A DNA stretch of 64,000 bases. Source: Dermatophagoides farinae (Eukaryota; Arthropoda; Arachnida; Sarcoptiformes; Pyroglyphidae). How positions within the stretch are numbered: the first letter of the stretch is position 1; every line of letters starts with the position of its first letter. A program made the position numbers and the translations under genes. Shown here one piece after another: positions 59,123 through 64,000 of this stretch. The notes beneath the pieces were generated by a model, which was given only the letters and a program-made list of their open reading frames with translations, was not told the DNA's origin and searched no databases. The stretch lies in assembly GCF_024713945.1 (NCBI RefSeq), contig NW_027461520.1, positions 124,001 through 188,000 on the forward strand, written 5' to 3'.

Positions 59123-60652
59123 TTAATGCGTAGATTTGGTGGTTGTTTCTACTAAAAGCTTAGGGTTGAAAAGAGATCGCATGGCGGGCGCTATTTCGTT
59201 GACGTTTCCGTTCCTCTTAAAAATTTGATCAAGCATAATAGCGGGCATCCCAGTGTTTTTGGGGTTGAAAGGTAACGGCACGGGACCTGACAGCGACTCC
59301 TTATGGATGTCTTTATGCTCTCTCATGAAAGGAGGAATTTCAATGGACGGGAATGGCATGTATTGGTGGATTTCGCAAGCATGTAAAACCATACTTTTTG
59401 GTTCGAGTGAACCAGCATACACTGGTGGTTCTGTTGTGCATCCGGCATATATTATTGAAGGTTTAAGAGGCGCTTCAGCGTCACTGTCTACAGTTTCGCT
59501 GTTAGTATCGTCTACTTTTTCCCACATGTATCCTCCGATGTCTTCTCTATCAAGAAATTCTTCCAGCTTATCTGAATTTTGGAATGTGAGTTCCATATGC
59601 GGTTGCGCATCTGCTTCGTCGGCGTTTGATCGGAATTTGTTTTTGATTTTATTGATGATCGATTCTTTCTCAAAGTCCGTCAAAATTGCATTTATAGCAT
59701 TGTTGTTTTCGTTCAACAGTTCAGTCTCCATTCTCTTACGTTCAGCAGCGGCAACTTCATTAGTTGTGATGTAATGGAGCACTTGCGGTTGCTCATGGTC
59801 GCCACTTTGTACCAAATCAGTCAAGCCACGGCTAAACCCAGTGAATTCGTTCACTTCAGGTATAATGTTGCTTGCAATTTTAATTTTTGTGTCTAGTTTG
59901 TGACCAATGTTGTTTTTGATACTCTGCAGTTTTTCTTTACTTTTGTTTTTGAATCTATTTTCAAACTGGTTAGCCTCGTTTGATATTTTTTTCAACACAT
60001 CTCGTTTATTTGCTTCTTTATCAACGATTTTTGGTTGTACTCGGTTTCTTGGAATAGTTGAAGCGTATCCTTGTTCTAACACTTCAAAGTGTGAATCGTC
60101 CGAATTGTCGGCTAAATCGTCACTTTGAAACATCCCGTTTTTGACCACATTGAAATCCACTGGTTTGTCGGATTGATAAACATGAACCATACTGTTCGGA
60201 ATTGTCGCATTATTGATGTTAACAATGCTGCTTGATTTCCGCAATAAAGAAGTTGACTGTGATTCAGCCGCTGTGTCGTTTGACAGTTCTTTATAGTGCT
60301 TATTCTGTTCAGGAATAAGATGTATTTCGCGACTCTTTTGGTCAATCGTTATTTTTTGTCCATCTACCTCAATGACGTGCTTTTTCTGGCTTTCGTTTTC
60401 AGGACGTTTTGTAACTACGATTTTAAGAGCAACTAGTTTGGATTTAGAGTCTAATATCGGATCTTCGACCAGAATCGTGGGGTCTACCTCGAGATTTTGC
60501 GAAAAAGGAGCTTTATTTGTGTTTGCATAAGATAATAGTTTCTGTTGATTTACTACACAAGGGTAAGTATCATTGAGCTCTAAATTTTCTTCACTAGAGT
60601 TTGAATCTTCCTCTTTAGGTTTAACTGGAATTTGCCCTGAAAAGCCCAACAT
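59123..60652 (-). CDS. Hypothetical protein, 509 aa
   Basis: Not recognised. The N-terminal two thirds are polar and probably disordered, apart from a helical, Lys-rich middle (about 205-260: KRDVLKKISNEANQFENRFK). A second helical segment (about 290-340) contains RKRMETELLNENNNAINAIL. The C-terminal 120 residues look conserved and proline-rich: PSIIYAGCTTEPPVYAG, HQYMPFPSIEIPPFM and SGPVPLPFNPKNTGMPAIML. There is no signal peptide or membrane segment. It could be a cytoskeletal or pellicle-associated protein, but nothing in the sequence settles this. The ATG at 60652 opens the frame; the neighbour at 61084 is divergent. Confidence 0.65.
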   Translation of the reverse strand: MLGFSGQIPVKPKEEDSNSSEENLELNDTYPCVVNQQKLLSYANTNKAPFSQNLEVDPTILVEDPILDSKSKLVALKIVVTKRPENESQKKHVIEVDGQKITIDQKSREIHLIPEQNKHYKELSNDTAAESQSTSLLRKSSSIVNINNATIPNSMVHVYQSDKPVDFNVVKNGMFQSDDLADNSDDSHFEVLEQGYASTIPRNRVQPKIVDKEANKRDVLKKISNEANQFENRFKNKSKEKLQSIKNNIGHKLDTKIKIASNIIPEVNEFTGFSRGLTDLVQSGDHEQPQVLHYITTNEVAAAERKRMETELLNENNNAINAILTDFEKESIINKIKNKFRSNADEADAQPHMELTFQNSDKLEEFLDREDIGGYMWEKVDDTNSETVDSDAEAPLKPSIIYAGCTTEPPVYAGSLEPKSMVLHACEIHQYMPFPSIEIPPFMREHKDIHKESLSGPVPLPFNPKNTGMPAIMLDQIFKRNGNVNEIAPAMRSLFNPKLLVETTTKSTH

Positions 60653-61083
60653 TGCATGTATTATTTAAACAATACCTTATAGTATAGATTGAGCTGGTGC
60701 AAGTTAAAACATGCACGACATGTACATTAAAAAAATTTAACTACCATTTGTATTACAGATAAAAACTATTCAACAGTCATAACGTGGGTATCAGGTTACT
60801 AACATGGAGAAATTTTTCCTTTGTTTTGTAAAATTTAGTATGTCTTGAAAATGCGTAGCTCGTAATTAAAACGTGTCATTTCTCAATTAATAACAATTCT
60901 ATGGATTATCATTTAGTAACTGCATGCTTTAATAAGAATGTTTATTGCGTTAAACTTGTGGTGTTTCAAAATCAACAAAACTTTACCGGACAGTACAAGA
61001 GAGATTTATAAGTAGTTATTATCAGTCAACTAAACGTAGTTACTAAGTAAAATAAGAGGAAAAAACTTTGCCACCTTTGTAAA
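60653..61083. other. Divergent intergenic region
   Basis: These 431 nt separate two genes that start away from each other, so they should carry both promoters. AT-rich with no RNA gene or striking repeat; TTATAAG near 61006 is TATA-like for the rightward gene. Confidence 0.4.
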
Positions 61084-62034
61084 ATGAAAATTGAAGAAAT
61101 ACGCACAGCCGATAATCCGCAAAACCAAGACAAATCTTTTCAAAATAAAAATACTGACAGCATCAAAAAAGCAGACTTCTCGGAAAACAACAACAATTAC
61201 ACTGCATCGGGCTCAGTTTATAAAGTGGACGACAATAAGAAATCTTACCATGCCAAAAAAATACAATATTATGCTGAAGCAAAAACCGATGGCTCTACAC
61301 ATAGTGCTATGCGTTTAAAAATTTTTCAGGTTTCCGCTCAAGGCGAGTCAGCATTAAATTTAGAACAGTTGAAGCACTATTCTATATCTAACGAATCGAT
61401 TCATACTCCTGCACAGCCAGAAGTCACGCTGGTTGAAAATAATAATAATAATTTGAAATTAGAGGATGGGAACACGACAAGCACAGAACAATTTAGAAAC
61501 AAGTATCTAAAGCAAGAAGAACCGAGAAAGAAATATATACTTCATACTAATTCAGATTCGATGTCTGATTTGACCGGGAGTTACACTCCATTAAGTCAGT
61601 CAAAAGAGATATTAGACATTTACAGTCAATCGTTGAACAATGTTCATAACAAAAAAGAAAGAAGCGAAAATTTGAACGATTTTGAGACGCTTCAAAATTT
61701 ATCGCCATCTATGATATCTGCAACGGGGGCAGGCTATTCAGTTGCTAAAATTAACTCAGCTCGATCTCCAACTTTAGAGATGCACAACAGTCCACTCCGT
61801 ATCAAACCTGCCGCCCCACCCGCTAGTCCAAAATTACCGGAGACTGAAAAAATTAATTCAAAGGTAGCTAACAACAAACCAAATGTGTCACTGCCTAAAA
61901 TAATTGCGAACAATCAATACGTAAACTCTAAGACGTGCTCGTTCGGCAGCTTTAAAAACGGAAATTCAGGAAGAAGGTTTCCTTCGTTAAGCCAAAAAGG
62001 TAAATACATTGATATACACGATAATATTAGTTAA
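61084..62034 (+). CDS. Hypothetical disordered protein with SP motifs, 316 aa
   Basis: Not recognised. The protein is rich in Asn, Lys, Ser and Glu with no hydrophobic segment. The C-terminal half has several Ser-Pro sites (LSPSM, ARSPTLE, HNSPLRIKP, PPASPKLPE), possible targets of proline-directed kinases such as CDKs or MAPKs. A Tyr/Lys-rich stretch (KKSYHAKKIQYYAEAK) near residue 55 may be structured. It shares a 431-nt divergent promoter region with the 509-aa hypothetical gene and converges with ALG7 (40-nt gap). Function cannot be inferred. Confidence 0.6.
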   Translation: MKIEEIRTADNPQNQDKSFQNKNTDSIKKADFSENNNNYTASGSVYKVDDNKKSYHAKKIQYYAEAKTDGSTHSAMRLKIFQVSAQGESALNLEQLKHYSISNESIHTPAQPEVTLVENNNNNLKLEDGNTTSTEQFRNKYLKQEEPRKKYILHTNSDSMSDLTGSYTPLSQSKEILDIYSQSLNNVHNKKERSENLNDFETLQNLSPSMISATGAGYSVAKINSARSPTLEMHNSPLRIKPAAPPASPKLPETEKINSKVANNKPNVSLPKIIANNQYVNSKTCSFGSFKNGNSGRRFPSLSQKGKYIDIHDNIS

Positions 62035-62074
62035 TTTTTAAGTAACGGATAAATAGTTTAAAAATTTACTATTT

Positions 62075-63229
62075 TTAACTTGCCTGTTTATGGTAAATGT
62101 ACAAACCCAATGCACCAGTGACGCATTGTAATACCATTAGTTCACGAAAGAGCTGTAATTCGCTCAAATGCGATCTTATTCGAAGCCAGTAATTAATCAA
62201 AGTGTGATTGTTAGACGGTTCAAGACAGTTAGTTTTTTTGTTAATCAAAGGTATACGATGTATTGGACAGTGAATTATGCCTATTAGTTGTGGAATACTA
62301 ACAATGAAATTGAGTATTTGTGGCATTGAAATTAAAAACAGCAGACTGAGCGAACGAGACAACATAGCTTGAGTAAATAAAAAAAATGTGCAATAATAAG
62401 TGTAAATGTTTCCAATGAAGCAAAGTGCTGGGTATTTATTCTTGGAGTATAGAAAGAGAGAAAGTGTTATAAATGTCAGGTACGACCAAAGTTGATGAAC
62501 AGTGAAGTTGTCGTCAATGTTTAAAGAGAAAGCCGTGTATAACTTATTCAAGAATAAAATGATCGCTATCACGATAGCTTGACCCACTTCCAAACCGTTT
62601 ATTCCTGCATAAATGTTAACGGAGTTGCAAAATACGACCGTCATTGTAGCAACACACGCTAGTTCGATAAGTTTTAACATTATGGGAAATTTGATGAGCG
62701 GTAGAAAGAATTTTTGAATATATGCAACTTCGTTTATTTCGCTAAACTCATTAGTACTAGAACTTTTAACACTCGATCTAATCCACAATCCAAACAACAA
62801 CGTTAAGAAAAACTTAACCTTTTTTGAAATACACACGATGTCATCAACGAACCCCAGAAATGCACCCAATAACATAGAAAATGACAATATTATATAATTA
62901 ATTTCGGCATTCTTGTCAGTTATATATTCGAAGATGAAATATATGCCACAAACCAGCAAATGATTCGCGATTACGACAATTCCTAACGTTTCAGGCAACA
63001 TTGTAGAAGTTAGTTCACTGACTTTATGATAGTTCCGACCTGTAATTCCTTTTTGCAGCATTACGCATGAAATGTACTCAAAGTAAGAATAGAAAAAATT
63101 ACTCGAAAAAATCAAAAGTACAATGGTGAGTCCAAGCAATCCATAGTGCTGGAAGACCCCAAGATATACGACGAAACTAATATTTAGTAGTATAATCAGT
63201 AGTCTCAATCGTTTATCTTGTATAATCAT
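62075..63229 (-). CDS. ALG7: UDP-GlcNAc:dolichyl-phosphate GlcNAc-1-phosphotransferase (ALG7/GPT)
   Basis: The 384-aa polytopic ER enzyme makes dolichyl-PP-GlcNAc, the first step of N-glycan precursor synthesis. Family motifs are KGITGRNYHK (60-69; usually GLxGxDxxK), MLPETLG (77-83), LGFVDDIV (125-132) with the catalytic Asp pair, and CNSVNIYAGINGLEVGQ (201-217). SMPQILNFIVSIPQLIGII (301-319) and CPIHRIP (321-327) follow. The normally conserved FVGDT is FIGNI at 271-275, replacing the aspartate thought to help bind magnesium. About ten hydrophobic spans are visible. It supports the glycosylation of secreted proteins such as the sequon-rich 924-aa protein at 42-45 kb. Confidence 0.92.
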   Translation of the reverse strand: MIIQDKRLRLLIILLNISFVVYLGVFQHYGLLGLTIVLLIFSSNFFYSYFEYISCVMLQKGITGRNYHKVSELTSTMLPETLGIVVIANHLLVCGIYFIFEYITDKNAEINYIILSFSMLLGAFLGFVDDIVCISKKVKFFLTLLFGLWIRSSVKSSSTNEFSEINEVAYIQKFFLPLIKFPIMLKLIELACVATMTVVFCNSVNIYAGINGLEVGQAIVIAIILFLNKLYTAFSLNIDDNFTVHQLWSYLTFITLSLFLYSKNKYPALCFIGNIYTYYCTFFLFTQAMLSRSLSLLFLISMPQILNFIVSIPQLIGIIHCPIHRIPLINKKTNCLEPSNNHTLINYWLRIRSHLSELQLFRELMVLQCVTGALGLYIYHKQAS

Positions 63230-63774
63230 TTAGAACTAATTTTAGATTTCTAGTAAATTATAATTTTTCTTTTTGAGATCATTTAATTTATTGAACTAAT
63301 TTAAAAATCTTCTCCAATAATATTAATTGCTTTGTTCGTTCAAGTCTTTTTTTATCTTGTACTTTTTAGTTATTTTTTAATATTTCCATTGTCGACAGAA
63401 ATTAAGTACAACTTAATTTTTTCGGTGTCCATACAAGTCAAATAGATTCACAACAAATTTAGTATTGGTTTGGCATATCTGTAATGTTTAAGCAACTTTT
63501 CTACTTTATTTTTTTTATATTACTTAAGCTATAAGTCAATTTAATTAGTTATTTTTCCAAATAAGAAAGTCGCGCTTTTAGCAGAGCTGTTCATAAAATT
63601 ATACACAATAAGGTTGTTTAATCTTATATTGTATAGCCGAGTTTTTTTTTAGATTTTGATGTCAATGAATCTGTGCAACTTAAACGAAAATTAGATACCT
63701 GAAAATCGATGTGTGTGAAATATATTAATCAAACAATAAAATTCTGTAATATACAATATACAAAAAATGAGTTT
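63230..63774. other. Intergenic region upstream of ALG7
   Basis: These 545 nt lie between the ALG7 start (minus) and a possible gene start at 63775 (plus). Strongly AT-rich with several T-runs. No frame of note and no structured RNA was recognised. Confidence 0.5.
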
Positions 63775-64000
63775 ATGCTCAACTCGTTAATTGCATCGTT
63801 CGAACAAGCCGAATTGCATAAAATAAGTTGCTCTTTAAAAAAATCACATCAAAATCGTTTGCTAAATGTGCTGATGTTCTACTGAAATATCATAAACTAG
63901 CTAACGGAGCAGATGATATTTTTTTGAACTCATTGATCACACTACAGTGGATATGCAAAAATGAATTATCATTAGCTCTAGACTATAGAAATGAAGAACT
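63775..64000 (+). pseudogene. Start of a gene with an apparent frame break, partial
   Basis: An ATG at 63775 opens MLNSLIASFEQAELHKISCS, which stops about 36 codons later. A second frame, one base displaced, carries coding-like sequence to the window edge (FAKCADVLLKYHKLANG, then LITLQWICKNELSLALDY). The frames can be bridged at a run of seven A (63837-63843) if one A were added or the ribosome slipped by -1. An intron with a non-GTAAG donor (GTTTGC ... ACTAG) is another way to join them. Product not recognised; it may be a helical-repeat protein. A homopolymer sequencing error is the simplest explanation, so the pseudogene label is provisional. Confidence 0.4.

Noticed and set aside
59253-59774. 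173-codon plus-strand frame opposite the 509-aa hypothetical gene
   Set aside because: Ser/Leu-rich shadow. The minus frame is three times longer with a conserved-looking C-terminus, so it was preferred, although neither is a known family.
1-64000. CRISPR arrays, insertion sequences, transposons or telomeric repeats
   Set aside because: No regularly spaced direct repeats, transposase or reverse-transcriptase motifs, or telomere-type repeats were seen on either strand.

Overview
The window is AT-rich nuclear DNA from a protist, most likely an apicomplexan or close relative. The evidence is a calcium-dependent protein kinase (kinase plus EF-hands), a 6-phosphogluconolactonase/glucose-6-phosphate dehydrogenase fusion of the kind known from Plasmodium, a secreted PAN/Apple-like cysteine-rich protein, and large Asn/Lys-rich low-complexity proteins. 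TAA, TAG and TGA all end genes, so the code is standard. I cannot name the species. Very short introns point away from Plasmodium and Toxoplasma and recall reports for some gregarines and Babesia microti; this is inference.

Most genes are intronless, but seven splice junctions of 28-34 nt could be rebuilt because they restore conserved protein ends: DNA primase large subunit, the PAN/Apple protein, V-ATPase subunit d, casein kinase 2 beta, a syntaxin-18-like SNARE (two of its three introns) and valyl-tRNA synthetase. Two longer introns (63 and 80 nt) are also present. Simple ORF calling would truncate these six genes or misplace their starts.

Layout: 1-8 kb, dynamin-related GTPase (partial), an unknown protein, a beta-propeller protein, a helical-repeat/TrmB-like methyltransferase fusion, a RanBP2-zinc-finger/RCC1 protein and ribosomal protein uS10. 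8-15 kb, 6PGL-G6PD, a small HNH-like protein, CCT5 and DNA primase large subunit. 15-27 kb, FG-GAP/ITFG1-like membrane protein, p24 cargo receptor, CDPK, ribonucleotide reductase R1, the PAN/Apple protein and glucose-6-phosphate isomerase. 27-35 kb, one giant (about 2,712 aa) low-complexity protein. 35-39.6 kb, METTL16, an OST-HTH candidate, a 1.5-kb gene-free tract and a minimal Snu66. 39.6-49 kb, TTC27, a secreted beta-solenoid-like protein, a polytopic membrane protein, V-ATPase d and CK2 beta. 49-64 kb, a Nup155-like candidate, syntaxin-18-like SNARE, a Met/Asn/Gln-rich protein, ValRS, two unknown disordered proteins, ALG7 and the start of a frame-disrupted gene.

The genes do not form one pathway. 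They are mainly housekeeping genes (translation, folding, DNA synthesis, sugar metabolism, ER/secretory traffic, nuclear transport) with lineage-specific secreted or disordered proteins between them. No tRNA, rRNA, CRISPR array, insertion sequence or transposon was recognised. Intergenic gaps are short: two convergent pairs are separated by under 25 nt and one divergent pair by 77 nt. The main novelty candidates are the mini-introns, the methyltransferase fusion, the degenerate HNH-like protein, the CDPK with a Glu gatekeeper, the giant TQT-motif protein and the secreted beta-solenoid protein.
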